This document shows positions 26,338 to 35,595 of a stretch of DNA of 64,000 nt, one piece after another. Under the pieces are notes generated by a model that saw only the letters and a program-made list of their open reading frames with translations, was not told where the DNA came from and searched no databases. The stretch covers positions 1 through 64,000 of the forward strand of contig DDEN01000017.1 in assembly GCA_002336115.1 (NCBI GenBank), written 5' to 3'. Numbering within the stretch: the stretch's first letter is position 1; every line of letters starts with the position of its first letter. A program made the position numbers and the translations under genes. The stretch comes from Chitinophagaceae bacterium UBA1953 (GTDB taxonomy: Bacteria; Bacteroidota; Bacteroidia; Chitinophagales; Chitinophagaceae).

Positions 26338-28194
26338 TTACTTTTTGGGCTGTCCTTTTTTCTGCATATCCTGCAGTTTTTGATTGCTCTGCTGCATTTG
26401 CTCCAGCCGTTCCTGCCATTTCGATTTGGTTACAGGTTTTTTCTTGTTTTCCTGTAATTGGGCATGAAGTTTACTTTCGTCAATAATCACTTTCTGAATA
26501 ACCAACTGTAGTAAAAGAGTTACAATATTTGATACTGTGTAATACCATGTTAATGCAGATGGCAGATTATTAAAGAAGAACAGCATCATAACCGGAAAGA
26601 AATAAATCATATATTTCATAACCGGGTTATCCTGTGGTGTCATTTGCATGTTGTAAGCAGATATGAAAAAGCTTGTTACTGTTGCGGTGATGGTAAACAA
26701 GCTCAGATGCCCGTTCATAAGAGGAATAAATGAAGGCAGGTGCATTATTGAATCATATGCTGAAAGATCATTTGACCATAAAAAGCTTGCTCCCCGTAAT
26801 GCAATATTGGAATTAAAGAAGCTGTATAATGCAAAGAAGATAGGAATCTGAAGCACTGCCGGGATACAGCCCCCCAGAGGATTTACTCCGGCCTGTTTAA
26901 ACAATTTCATTTGCTCCATGCTCATTGCCTGTTGATCACCCCCATATTTTTTCTTCAACTCATCAATTTCAGGACGAAGCACTTTCATTTTTGCACCACT
27001 TAAATAACTTGAATAAGTAAGTGGAGAAATGATTAAACGTATAACCAATGTAAGCAGCAAAATCACAAAACCAATACTGCCGATATGATTCCGGAGAAAA
27101 TCAAACACGGGCATTACCGCCCATTTGTTGATATATTTTACAAATGCGAAAATTCCATACCCTAACTGCACATGACTTTCCAGTTTATTATTGTATTTCT
27201 TCAGAATATGGTAATCGTTAGGGCCAAAGTACAATTGGAGGGGAATTGTTGCTTTTGAAACACCTGCCACACTAAAGCGAAGAATGTTTTTAACATCCAT
27301 AACCTTTTGAAGCGAATCCAGTTCCTTTTCCGGAACAGTCCAGTTACTTTCAGCAGAAGAGAAATTATTGGCAGCAGAAATAACAGTTGTATTAAAAAAC
27401 TGCTGCTTCATACCCAGCCATTTAACCTTATCGTTTAACTTTTTAGTATCGCCGGTGCCAGAAGCCTTAAAATCATAAGCATCTCCTTCCAAATAACCGA
27501 TATTACTTTGCCCCTTTTCGTATTTCAGATCTTTTTCCTGCTGGTGAACGGTTATATCCCAGTTTACATTCAAAATTCCCTGTGTAAGCAATTTGTCAGC
27601 GCCGGTTAAATTAATAGCCCAGTTGATGAGGTAGTCATTATTCTTTATGCTGAAAATATGTTCAACAGATTCGCCTGAAGAATCGGCCAGCATATATTTG
27701 ATTGTTTGGCCATCGGCAGTTTTTTCAACCTGACCAACATTAAAGTTAAGCTGAGATGTAAGCGCTGATTGATTATTACCTGTATTTATAGAATAAACAA
27801 ACTGGTTACCATCGCCACCCAATACAACAGGCTTGCCATCAAAACGCTTGTAGTTTTTCAATTCCACAGATTTTGGATAGCCACCTTTGCTGGTAAAGCT
27901 CACTTTCATTACATCATTTTCAACAACTGTAATCTGCTCGGCTCCGTTTGCTGCCTGAGGAAAACCTCCGGCAGCTTTAGCATTATTTGCTGAGTCTCGA
28001 CGAACTGAATCCTGTTTAGCTGCAACAGTATCAATTGTCTTTTTTTGTTTGGCTTCTACCTTTGCAACTGAATCGGCTACATGCTTTTTTTCGAGTTCCA
28101 ATGCCGCCTGTTGCTTTTGGGTAAAGAAGATATAGCCAAACAACAGCACCATCATTGCTACAAAACCAATAATCGTATTCCGGTCGAAATTCAT
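26338..28194 (-). CDS. yidC: Membrane protein insertase YidC
   Basis: The 618-residue insertase of the Gram-negative type: an N-terminal anchor (1-24), a charged linker, the large periplasmic beta-sandwich (about 80-350) and the conserved five-helix 60KD_IMP core starting with WAVMPVFDFLRNHIGSIGFV. It includes RPEIDELKKKYGGDQQAMS in the cytosolic hairpin and AGVNPLGGCIPAVLQIPIFF. It inserts and folds inner-membrane proteins with or without SecYEG. The tail is basic, as is common. It is not in the usual rnpA-yidC context within this window. Confidence 0.95.
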   Translation of the reverse strand: MNFDRNTIIGFVAMMVLLFGYIFFTQKQQAALELEKKHVADSVAKVEAKQKKTIDTVAAKQDSVRRDSANNAKAAGGFPQAANGAEQITVVENDVMKVSFTSKGGYPKSVELKNYKRFDGKPVVLGGDGNQFVYSINTGNNQSALTSQLNFNVGQVEKTADGQTIKYMLADSSGESVEHIFSIKNNDYLINWAINLTGADKLLTQGILNVNWDITVHQQEKDLKYEKGQSNIGYLEGDAYDFKASGTGDTKKLNDKVKWLGMKQQFFNTTVISAANNFSSAESNWTVPEKELDSLQKVMDVKNILRFSVAGVSKATIPLQLYFGPNDYHILKKYNNKLESHVQLGYGIFAFVKYINKWAVMPVFDFLRNHIGSIGFVILLLTLVIRLIISPLTYSSYLSGAKMKVLRPEIDELKKKYGGDQQAMSMEQMKLFKQAGVNPLGGCIPAVLQIPIFFALYSFFNSNIALRGASFLWSNDLSAYDSIMHLPSFIPLMNGHLSLFTITATVTSFFISAYNMQMTPQDNPVMKYMIYFFPVMMLFFFNNLPSALTWYYTVSNIVTLLLQLVIQKVIIDESKLHAQLQENKKKPVTKSKWQERLEQMQQSNQKLQDMQKKGQPKK

Positions 28195-28214
28195 TTTTTT
28201 AAAATTTGGAGCGG

Positions 28215-28222
28215 CAAAGGTA
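28215..28222 (-). promoter_or_regulatory. Candidate -7 box of yidC
   Basis: On the minus strand the sequence TACCTTTG fits TAnnTTTG exactly and lies about 20 bp upstream of the yidC ATG. A -33 TTG at the usual spacing was not found. Confidence 0.4.
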
Positions 28223-28364
28223 GGTATTTAGGCAGGATTTGCAGATTTGATTTGACATTAAGAAATCCTTTACAATAACTACTTTTGCTGCTTCGTTTTT
28301 CATCCAGCTTTAACCCGCACGGCTGTTCTGGCCTTAACCACGCCAAACTTTTTAATTTATTTGT

Positions 28365-29561
28365 ATGACACAAGAGGCAACTCCCATGTATGCAGGGGAA
28401 ACTTATACCCCTACTCAAACCGATGAACTGTTATGGTGGCTGGCTACAGCCGAAAAAGAACTGATTAAAGACTGTGTGGTTGACAGAAACCGCTACCGGA
28501 TTGTCGGCATGACGGTTCTTTGCACCTGGATTTTTGCAACACTGGCCTGGACCTACTTTTTTTCAACCGTAATAGACAATACATTTCTGTTTATTGGCAG
28601 CGGTGTATTTATGGGCTTTGTGATTTTATCTATCGACCGGGCATTGATTAAAGGCATTAACCGGTTTAACAAAAACAAATTTACTCCCCTGCTTTTCCGT
28701 GGTTTGCTGGCTTTAACCATTGGTACGTTTATGGCGCAACCTGCCATTCTTTACATGTTTGATAAGGAAATAAAAATGCAGGTATCGCTTGATAATGAAA
28801 AACGAAAGTTGAACAAACGCAATGAACTTGACCTGCTTTACAAGAACAGGAAAGATGAATTGCTGAGAGAAAAAGCAACCATGCAAAAAAACCTCGACAT
28901 CAAGTATGCCGATGTAAATACAGCAAGAGAAAAATTTATTGCTGAAACTGATGGTAGTGGTGGCAGCGGCAAAGTGGGCATTAAAGATATTGCCATTGCC
29001 AAGCGAAACGAATATCAAAAACTTGATGAAGAGTACAAGGTGCTGCAAGCACAAAACCAGCAACGGTTAACAGCAATTGATGAAGAACTGAACCAGATGG
29101 AAACAACCATTAAAAAACAGGAAGCCGATTTTTTAAATTATCTCAACAATGGTTTTTTAACCCGCATTGAGGCAATGAATAATTTGTTGAAGGATAACAG
29201 TGCATTACAGTTTCGTTACTACCTCATATTAATTATCCTGATGCTGATAGAATTGATGCCGGTTATTGGAAAAACAATTCTACCTGTTGGTGTTTATGAT
29301 GAAAAAGTGCGGCAGCGGGAATCGCTTGAAAAAATCATGGCAGAAGAAAGTTCAGAATATGAAAAAGAGATGAAACGCCTGTACAACAAATTATCCATGA
29401 AACAGGATACTGAAACAATGGAAGAATTTTTTGAGATGCAGAAGCAGGAACAAACAGCCAAGCTTGTACACTTTGGTAAAGAGTGGAAACGAAATGATGA
29501 AAATGTAATCGGCTTCTGGGAAAAAGTAAAACAGCAAATGATTGGAAGACCGGAGAGATAA
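28365..29561 (+). CDS. DUF4407 membrane protein with coiled coil
   Basis: The 398-residue inner-membrane protein has three hydrophobic segments near the N-terminus (about 47-68, 73-92, 108-128). A long charged coiled coil (about 135-265: heptad-like KRNELDLLYKNRKDELLREK) and a further membrane helix (about 282-303) follow, then a second charged helical tail. This is the DUF4407 layout, common in Bacteroidota and of unknown function. The gene stands alone, divergent from yidC. The annotation is structural only. Confidence 0.8.
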   Translation: MTQEATPMYAGETYTPTQTDELLWWLATAEKELIKDCVVDRNRYRIVGMTVLCTWIFATLAWTYFFSTVIDNTFLFIGSGVFMGFVILSIDRALIKGINRFNKNKFTPLLFRGLLALTIGTFMAQPAILYMFDKEIKMQVSLDNEKRKLNKRNELDLLYKNRKDELLREKATMQKNLDIKYADVNTAREKFIAETDGSGGSGKVGIKDIAIAKRNEYQKLDEEYKVLQAQNQQRLTAIDEELNQMETTIKKQEADFLNYLNNGFLTRIEAMNNLLKDNSALQFRYYLILIILMLIELMPVIGKTILPVGVYDEKVRQRESLEKIMAEESSEYEKEMKRLYNKLSMKQDTETMEEFFEMQKQEQTAKLVHFGKEWKRNDENVIGFWEKVKQQMIGRPER

Positions 29562-29614
29562 TTCAGTTTAGAAAAACACAATTAAACCTTAAATAAACCT
29601 ACATTTCTGGAAAC

Positions 29615-29663
29615 CCAAACCTCCTTTCATAATATATTTGTCCTAATATGAAAGGAGGTTTGG
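29615..29663 (+). promoter_or_regulatory. 17-bp hairpin sequestering a start codon
   Basis: The left arm 29615-29631 is exactly complementary to 29647-29663 with a 15-base loop. The right arm contains the ATG (29648) and first five codons of the deacetylase gene, including an internal AAAGGAGG. In mRNA this would bury the start codon in a very stable stem, suggesting translational control (thermosensor, protein or sRNA dependent). There is no T-tract, so it is not a terminator. Confidence 0.7.
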
Positions 29664-30616
29664 TTATATCCTTAGATTTTGAACTAATGTGGGGCGTTTT
29701 TGACGTTCATACAATAAAGAGTTATGGAGAAAATGTTTTAGGTGGCAGAACTGTAATTCCCAAAATTCTTGATTTATTTAAAAAATATAAAATACACGCT
29801 ACATGGGCAATTGTTGGAATGTTGTATTGTAAAGATGAAAATGAATTATTAGAATCTTTACCTGATAAATTGCCTGATTTCTCTAATAGAAAATACTCGG
29901 CCTATGAACATATCAGCATAGCTAATCTGGAAGATCATAAACAATATTATTTTTCCCCAGAGTTAATTAAACTTATTTCGAATACATCCTATCAGGAAAT
30001 TGGCACTCATACTTTTTCTCACTTTTACTGTCTTGAAATCCAGAATAGACCAGGGGCTTTTGAAGAAGATGTAAAAAAGGCGATAAATATTGCACAACAA
30101 AAGCATAACTCTTCAATCAGAAGCATTGTCTTTCCACGCAATCAGTATAATAGTTCCAGTTTAGATGATTGTATACGACAAGGCATATATGCTTTCAGAG
30201 GTGTTCCTGATTCTTTTGTCTACTCCACAAGAAAGAGAGAAAAGGAAACATTATTAATAAAACTACTTCGCTTTATAGATAGTTATATAAATTTTAGCGG
30301 ATTTAACACATATAAAGAGCCGCAATTATCAAATGGAATAATCAATATAAAAGCGAGCGCCTTTCTAAGACCATACAATAAAAAATTAGCTTGGATTGAA
30401 GCACTTAAAATAAAAAGAATTAAAAGAAGCATGACTTATGCTGCAAAAAACAACTTAATATATCACCTTTGGTGGCATCCGCATAACTTTGGTAAGGATT
30501 CGAATAACAATTTAGAAAATCTTGAAAAGATACTTGAACATTATCGATACTTAAATTTAAAATATGGTTTTAACTCTTTAACAATGCAGGAATGCGCTCA
30601 AACATACAAGGTATAA
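29648..30616 (+). CDS. NodB-type polysaccharide deacetylase
   Basis: The 322-residue carbohydrate esterase 4-like protein begins LVISLDFELMWGVFD, with the metal/catalytic Asp in SLDFE. It has ATWAIVGML and the metal-binding His pair in GTHTFSHFYCLE (H-x3-H), then FPRNQYNSS. No signal peptide is visible. Family members remove N- or O-acetyl groups from surface polysaccharide. The gene is AT-rich compared with neighbours and overlaps a GNAT gene by 25 bp, so the two probably modify the same polysaccharide. The start is set by the hairpin-embedded ATG; no better start exists. Confidence 0.85.
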   Translation: MKGGLVISLDFELMWGVFDVHTIKSYGENVLGGRTVIPKILDLFKKYKIHATWAIVGMLYCKDENELLESLPDKLPDFSNRKYSAYEHISIANLEDHKQYYFSPELIKLISNTSYQEIGTHTFSHFYCLEIQNRPGAFEEDVKKAINIAQQKHNSSIRSIVFPRNQYNSSSLDDCIRQGIYAFRGVPDSFVYSTRKREKETLLIKLLRFIDSYINFSGFNTYKEPQLSNGIINIKASAFLRPYNKKLAWIEALKIKRIKRSMTYAAKNNLIYHLWWHPHNFGKDSNNNLENLEKILEHYRYLNLKYGFNSLTMQECAQTYKV

Positions 30617-31686
30617 AGCAAAATGAGGAATTCTTTATTTACGACTATCAAAATGAGTTTGACCTGATTCAATACGAAAACTTGTTTATAAAAAATGGTA
30701 TTGCGGACAAATCACAAGACAGGTTAAATTGGCAACATTTAAATAATCCTTGCAATAGCACATTTATATCTTTTGCTATAGAACAATTAACAAAGAAATA
30801 CGCCGCTCTATATACGGTTTTCCCAGTTCATTTTAAATATTTTAAAACAACACTTCAAGCTGCACAATCTATTGACACTATTACGGATTATAATTACAGA
30901 GGGAAAGGATTATTTATACTGCTGGCAAAACATCTTTACAATAAAGCATCTGAAAAGGGTGTTGAATTTGTATATGGGTTCCCCAATAAAAACTCTGTTA
31001 CAGGTTTTTTGCAAAAGTTAAACTGGATTGAGATAGCAGATGTTCCATTTCTAATAAAACCATTACGACCCAAGTACTTTCTAAATCTCATCCCGATTCT
31101 TAAAAATTTCACTTCTATTTTTCCGAATATCAGCCTCTTCTTTAAAATAAAAACAAGAACTCTCAAGGATTATCAAATAAAATCAATTACGTCATTTGAC
31201 CAATCAGTGGACGAAGTTTGGAAAAAATTTGCAGAAAGAATTAATATAGCTGTTGATCGAAACCAATCGTATTTAAATTGGCGCATAACTCAGAAACCTA
31301 AAGAGGGCTATATTACATATGGCTTATATACAAACGAACAGAAACTATGTGCAATTATAAGCTATTCAATAAAAAATAAACATACAGGTAAAATAGGTTA
31401 TATAATGGATTATTACTTTGACTATAATCATGAAAAAGCCGCAGATAACTTGCTAAAGAAAGTAATTGACGAAATGAACAGTAAAAAGGTTGATGCGATT
31501 TTAACATGGTGTTTTAAGCATAGTCCTAACTATTCCCATTACATAAAATCAAGATTCTATTATCTGCCAAAAAAACTAAGGCCTATTGAATTACACTTTG
31601 GGGCCTTAGATTTAAGTAAAAAAAACAATGCTATCTCAAAAAAAGAGAATTGGTATATAAGTTATCTGGATTCAGATACTGTTTAA
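30592..31686 (+). CDS. GNAT-family acetyltransferase, polysaccharide-linked
   Basis: The 364-residue protein shows two diverged GNAT-like halves. The first includes ITDYNYRGKGLFILLAKHLY (acetyl-CoA-binding motif A, about residues 96-115) and GVEFVYGFPNKNSVTGFLQKLNW. The second covers LKIGYIMDYYF-like sequence and a ~60-residue C-terminal lobe. Proteins like this occur in exopolysaccharide and O-antigen clusters. It overlaps the deacetylase gene and shares its AT-rich composition, pointing to a transferred two-gene unit. The acceptor substrate is unknown. Confidence 0.75.
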   Translation: MRSNIQGIKQNEEFFIYDYQNEFDLIQYENLFIKNGIADKSQDRLNWQHLNNPCNSTFISFAIEQLTKKYAALYTVFPVHFKYFKTTLQAAQSIDTITDYNYRGKGLFILLAKHLYNKASEKGVEFVYGFPNKNSVTGFLQKLNWIEIADVPFLIKPLRPKYFLNLIPILKNFTSIFPNISLFFKIKTRTLKDYQIKSITSFDQSVDEVWKKFAERINIAVDRNQSYLNWRITQKPKEGYITYGLYTNEQKLCAIISYSIKNKHTGKIGYIMDYYFDYNHEKAADNLLKKVIDEMNSKKVDAILTWCFKHSPNYSHYIKSRFYYLPKKLRPIELHFGALDLSKKNNAISKKENWYISYLDSDTV

Positions 31687-31736
31687 TATCTATTACTAAT
31701 TCAAATCTTTGCACCTCTCTATTTACAGAGATACTA

Positions 31737-33386
31737 CTATATCATCTCACTTTCCAGCAAAGGATTCTTTATTGATTGCTGTTTTTCAGAATATTCTTTT
31801 GCAGCTTTAATAAAATGCACAAATAACGGAGCCGGGTTTTCAACCGTGCTCTTCAGTTCAGGATGGTACTGCACACCAATGAAAAACGGATGCTTGGGAT
31901 TTTCCATAATCTCCACCAAACCTGTTTCCGGATTTTTTCCGCTTGGTATCATTCCGGCCTGTTCAAAAGCTTCCAGATACTTGTTATTGAACTCATAACG
32001 ATGGCGGTGGCGTTCATTAATATGCAAACTGCCATAAATCCTTTCTGCCAAAGAGCCAGCTTTAATATCGCAGGGATATGATCCGAGCCTCATAGTGCCG
32101 CCTTTAGTAGTAATTTTCTTTTGCTCTTCCATCATATCTATTACCGGATCGGGAGTGGCTTCATTCATTTCGAATGAATGTGCATCTTTTAAGCCAAGTA
32201 CATTTCTGGCAAATTCTACTACAGCCATCTGCATACCCAGACAAATTCCAAAGAAAGGCAAGCCATTTTCTCTTGCATATTTAATGGCTGTAATCTTTCC
32301 TTCAATTCCACGGTTACCAAAACCTGGCGCAACCAGCAGCCCGTCAAGCCCAACCAATTTTTCAGATACATTCTGTTCTGTAATAAACTCACTGTGTACA
32401 TTCACAACATTTACTTTACATTCATTCATTGCTCCGGCATGAATAAAACTTTCCAGAATTGACTTGTAAGCATCCTGTAGCTCTATATACTTTCCAATTA
32501 AACCAATATTCACCTGGCTCTTTGGATATTTCAGTTTATCAAGAAATTTTTTCCAGTTTTCAAGGTCCGGCTCCGGGAAAATTGTAACACTCAGTTTTTT
32601 CAGACAAATCACATCCAGCTTCTCTTTGAGCATAAATAACGGAACCTCATAAATAGTAGAAGCATCAAGCGATTCAATTACAGCCTCTGGTTTAACATTG
32701 CAGAAAAGTGCAATTTTTCTTCTTATTTCAGTACTTAATGGCTTTTCTGTGCGGCATACAATAATATCGGGATGTACTCCTTCCTGACTGAGCAGCCTAA
32801 CACTATGTTGTGTTGGTTTTGTTTTTAATTCTTTCGCAGCCTTTAAATAAGGGATTAAAGTAAGATGCACTACAAGGCAGTCTTCTTCAGGCAATTCCCA
32901 TTGAATCTGTCGTACAGCTTCAACAAATGGAAGCGATTCTATATCACCAACAGTTCCACCAATTTCCGTTATTACAATATCATACTTATCATCTTTACCC
33001 AGCAACAACATTCTGCGCTTGATTTCATCGGTAATATGCGGAACTACCTGCACCGTTTTTCCAAGATAAGCTCCTTCACGTTCCTTGTTAATTACTGTTT
33101 GATAAATACGACCGGTTGTAACATTATTCGCCTGCGATGTAGGGATATTTAAAAACCGTTCGTAATGCCCGAGATCAAGATCTGTTTCCGCACCATCATC
33201 TGTTACAAAACACTCACCATGTTCATACGGGTTTAACGTACCGGGATCAACATTGATGTAGGGATCGAATTTTTGAATGGTTACTTTAAAACCACGGGCC
33301 TGCAACAGTTTTGCCAGCGATGCAGCAATAATACCTTTACCTAACGATGATGTAACACCACCGGTTACAAAAATGTACTTGGCCAT
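31737..33386 (-). CDS. pyrG: CTP synthase
   Basis: The 549-residue CTP synthase aminates UTP with glutamine and ATP. The N-terminal synthase domain begins KYIFVTGGVTSSLGKGIIAA (P-loop-like) and includes KFDPYINVDPGTLNPYEHGE. The C-terminal class I glutamine amidotransferase domain has the nucleophile segment FFGICLGMQMAVVEFARNV and the catalytic His-Glu in GVQYHPELKS. Length and motifs are complete. It stands alone, convergent with the GNAT gene. No pyrG attenuation leader was recognised in the 219-bp upstream gap. Confidence 0.96.
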   Translation of the reverse strand: MAKYIFVTGGVTSSLGKGIIAASLAKLLQARGFKVTIQKFDPYINVDPGTLNPYEHGECFVTDDGAETDLDLGHYERFLNIPTSQANNVTTGRIYQTVINKEREGAYLGKTVQVVPHITDEIKRRMLLLGKDDKYDIVITEIGGTVGDIESLPFVEAVRQIQWELPEEDCLVVHLTLIPYLKAAKELKTKPTQHSVRLLSQEGVHPDIIVCRTEKPLSTEIRRKIALFCNVKPEAVIESLDASTIYEVPLFMLKEKLDVICLKKLSVTIFPEPDLENWKKFLDKLKYPKSQVNIGLIGKYIELQDAYKSILESFIHAGAMNECKVNVVNVHSEFITEQNVSEKLVGLDGLLVAPGFGNRGIEGKITAIKYARENGLPFFGICLGMQMAVVEFARNVLGLKDAHSFEMNEATPDPVIDMMEEQKKITTKGGTMRLGSYPCDIKAGSLAERIYGSLHINERHRHRYEFNNKYLEAFEQAGMIPSGKNPETGLVEIMENPKHPFFIGVQYHPELKSTVENPAPLFVHFIKAAKEYSEKQQSIKNPLLESEMI

Positions 33387-33605
33387 AAAAATAGATTTTC
33401 AGTTATACTGACCTGCCTGAATGTAAAAAGGGAAAAAATCGTGGAGGTCATGCAAACCTACGATGTTTTTTTGTTTGAAAAAAAATCATCTTTCACATGT
33501 GGAAAAATAGAATGTAAAATAGATCGCTTTATGCAATAACAAAGCCCGGCATGCAAATAACTTCTTGAGTTATTATTTACATTTACACATCATTTATTCC
33601 TGTTT

Positions 33606-34697
33606 ATGAAACACATCCTCATTCTTTTTATGAGCTTTATTATGCTCATTGCAAATTCACAAAAAAGAATTAAGCGTTTTGATCTGAATCATCTTGATGC
33701 ACAAGAAATAAGCCTTTCTCTTAACAAAAAGGATAAAATAATTCCAACTTCTTTCAAACAGGTTTTTGTTTTTGACAAACGGAATGATACTTCATTAATT
33801 GGTCTTACAATTTCAAACAACAGGGTAACGGCAATTAAACTGAAAGGTGGGACAGAAAAATCATTAAGCAATTACATCAATCAACAAATCATTTCAGATC
33901 AGCATTCAGATAAAGAACTTGTTATTATCATCAGAAAACTATGGATCAGCGATTTTATCGAAAATGAGAAGTCATTTGATAAATCGTATAAAAACGAAAA
34001 AGAACTGATGCCTGGAATTATAGCAAAATTTGAACTTTATATAAAAGAAGACCATCAGTTTACACCGCTGAGCAGGTATGATACTGTTATCCTGGCAAAA
34101 TCAACAATTAAGCAAAACATTGCTGAGAATCTAAAGCCTCTCATCGGGAATGCAATTATAAAAACCACACAAATGAATCTGCCGGGCATCTTAAACAAGA
34201 CAAAAAAAATCACATGGGAAGCAATCGATTCTTTTTCAAATAAATATATTTTTTGGCCCGTACTTACAGCATTTGAATTAAAAAAAGGAGTTTATAAGTC
34301 GTTCCAGGAGTTTACCAACAACAACCCATCTGTTTCTGACTTTTTTGTAAGGGCCGAACCTGAAGGTTCTGTGCTTGTAGTGAAGGATAAAGACAATGAA
34401 AACATACCTGCAAGAAAAATATGGGGGTTTTGTGACGGAGACAGGATTTATGTTCAATTATGTAATAATTTTTTCCAGTTAGCCAGAAAAGAAAACACCT
34501 TTTTTACATTTGCTGCAAAAAAAATCACTTATAAATACGGAATGTTTAATGACAGAAATACAGATATTCTGACTCACCATTTATTATTCTATTTAGACAC
34601 TTCCCCCGATTTACATATCCTGTCTATAAACACGGCAAATAAAATTCTGGAATTCAGGCCTCTTTTGCTTGATATGGAAAACGGAATATTTTACTAA
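33606..34697 (+). CDS. Hypothetical secreted protein
   Basis: The 363-residue product has a signal peptide (1-19, ILILFMSFIMLIANS). The mature region is Lys/Asn/Phe-rich with no motif I recognise. The middle portion alternates helix-like and strand-like segments, and the C-terminal part (from about 235: WPVLTAFELKKGVYKSFQEF) is followed by IWGFCDGDRIYVQL. The stop codon abuts the convergent proC stop (34698) directly. Function unknown. Confidence 0.75.
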   Translation: MKHILILFMSFIMLIANSQKRIKRFDLNHLDAQEISLSLNKKDKIIPTSFKQVFVFDKRNDTSLIGLTISNNRVTAIKLKGGTEKSLSNYINQQIISDQHSDKELVIIIRKLWISDFIENEKSFDKSYKNEKELMPGIIAKFELYIKEDHQFTPLSRYDTVILAKSTIKQNIAENLKPLIGNAIIKTTQMNLPGILNKTKKITWEAIDSFSNKYIFWPVLTAFELKKGVYKSFQEFTNNNPSVSDFFVRAEPEGSVLVVKDKDNENIPARKIWGFCDGDRIYVQLCNNFFQLARKENTFFTFAAKKITYKYGMFNDRNTDILTHHLLFYLDTSPDLHILSINTANKILEFRPLLLDMENGIFY

Positions 34698-35486
34698 TCA
34701 GATACTTGCAAAACTTGTTTTAATTCCTTTAATCAGGGATGAGCTGAATCCACTGTGTTCCATTTCATTTAAACCAGCTATGGTACACCCCTTTGGAGTT
34801 GTTACTTTATCAATTTCCTGTTCAGGATGGGTTCCCTTCTGAATAAGTAATTCTGCTGCACCCTTTGCTGTTTGCGCTGCAATTAAAGTAGCTGTTTTAG
34901 CATCAAAGCCAATTTCAATACCACCTTGTATGCTTGCACGTATATAACGCAGCGCATAAGCAATACCACATGCACCAAGCACTGTTGCGGCATCCATCAG
35001 CTTTTCATCAATTACAACTGTTTTACCCAATTGATCAAAAATATCAGAGATATAATCAACCTGTTCATGATTTGCATTGGCAGAGCAAATACAGGTCATA
35101 CTTTCCTGTATAGCTATAGCAGTGTTAGGCATTGCACGAATAATTGGCATTTTCTTTCCGGCCCATGCTTCCAGGTCTTTCATTGAAATTCCTGTAACCA
35201 CACTTACCAATACATGTTTTGAAGCATCCAGTTCATCCTGTATCCCGATAATTACATCTTTAATCTGGAATGGTTTTACAGCCAGCAGAATAAGATCGGC
35301 AAAACGCACAGCTTCATTATTATCGCTTGTTACAAGAACACCTTTTTGTTCAAGAGCTGTAAGCGTTTTGATATTTCGCTTGGTAACAATAATATGACTG
35401 GGAAGAACAAATTCACTTTTTATCAATCCTTCTGCAATGGCAACGCCAAGGTTTCCTCCGCCGATGATGGCAATTTTTTTATTCAT
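34698..35486 (-). CDS. proC: Pyrroline-5-carboxylate reductase
   Basis: The 262-residue ProC catalyses the last step of proline synthesis, NAD(P)H reduction of 1-pyrroline-5-carboxylate. It has the Rossmann motif IAIIGGGNLGVAIAEGL, the ILLAVKPFQIKDVI strand, the RAMPNTAIAIQESMT segment that is highly conserved in the family, and a C-terminal dimerisation domain with EIDKVTTPKGCTIAGLNEME. The usual GPAY motif reads ACGIAYALRY here, a modest deviation. Cytoplasmic, monocistronic in appearance. Confidence 0.92.
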   Translation of the reverse strand: MNKKIAIIGGGNLGVAIAEGLIKSEFVLPSHIIVTKRNIKTLTALEQKGVLVTSDNNEAVRFADLILLAVKPFQIKDVIIGIQDELDASKHVLVSVVTGISMKDLEAWAGKKMPIIRAMPNTAIAIQESMTCICSANANHEQVDYISDIFDQLGKTVVIDEKLMDAATVLGACGIAYALRYIRASIQGGIEIGFDAKTATLIAAQTAKGAAELLIQKGTHPEQEIDKVTTPKGCTIAGLNEMEHSGFSSSLIKGIKTSFASI

Positions 35487-35595
35487 ATACGGTTGTTTGC
35501 TGGATAAAATGATCAGGTAATTTATAAAGATACTAACAGGTTCTGTTACTTTGAAAAATTACAGTTATTTCTGATACTCCACAAGCTCAGTTTAC

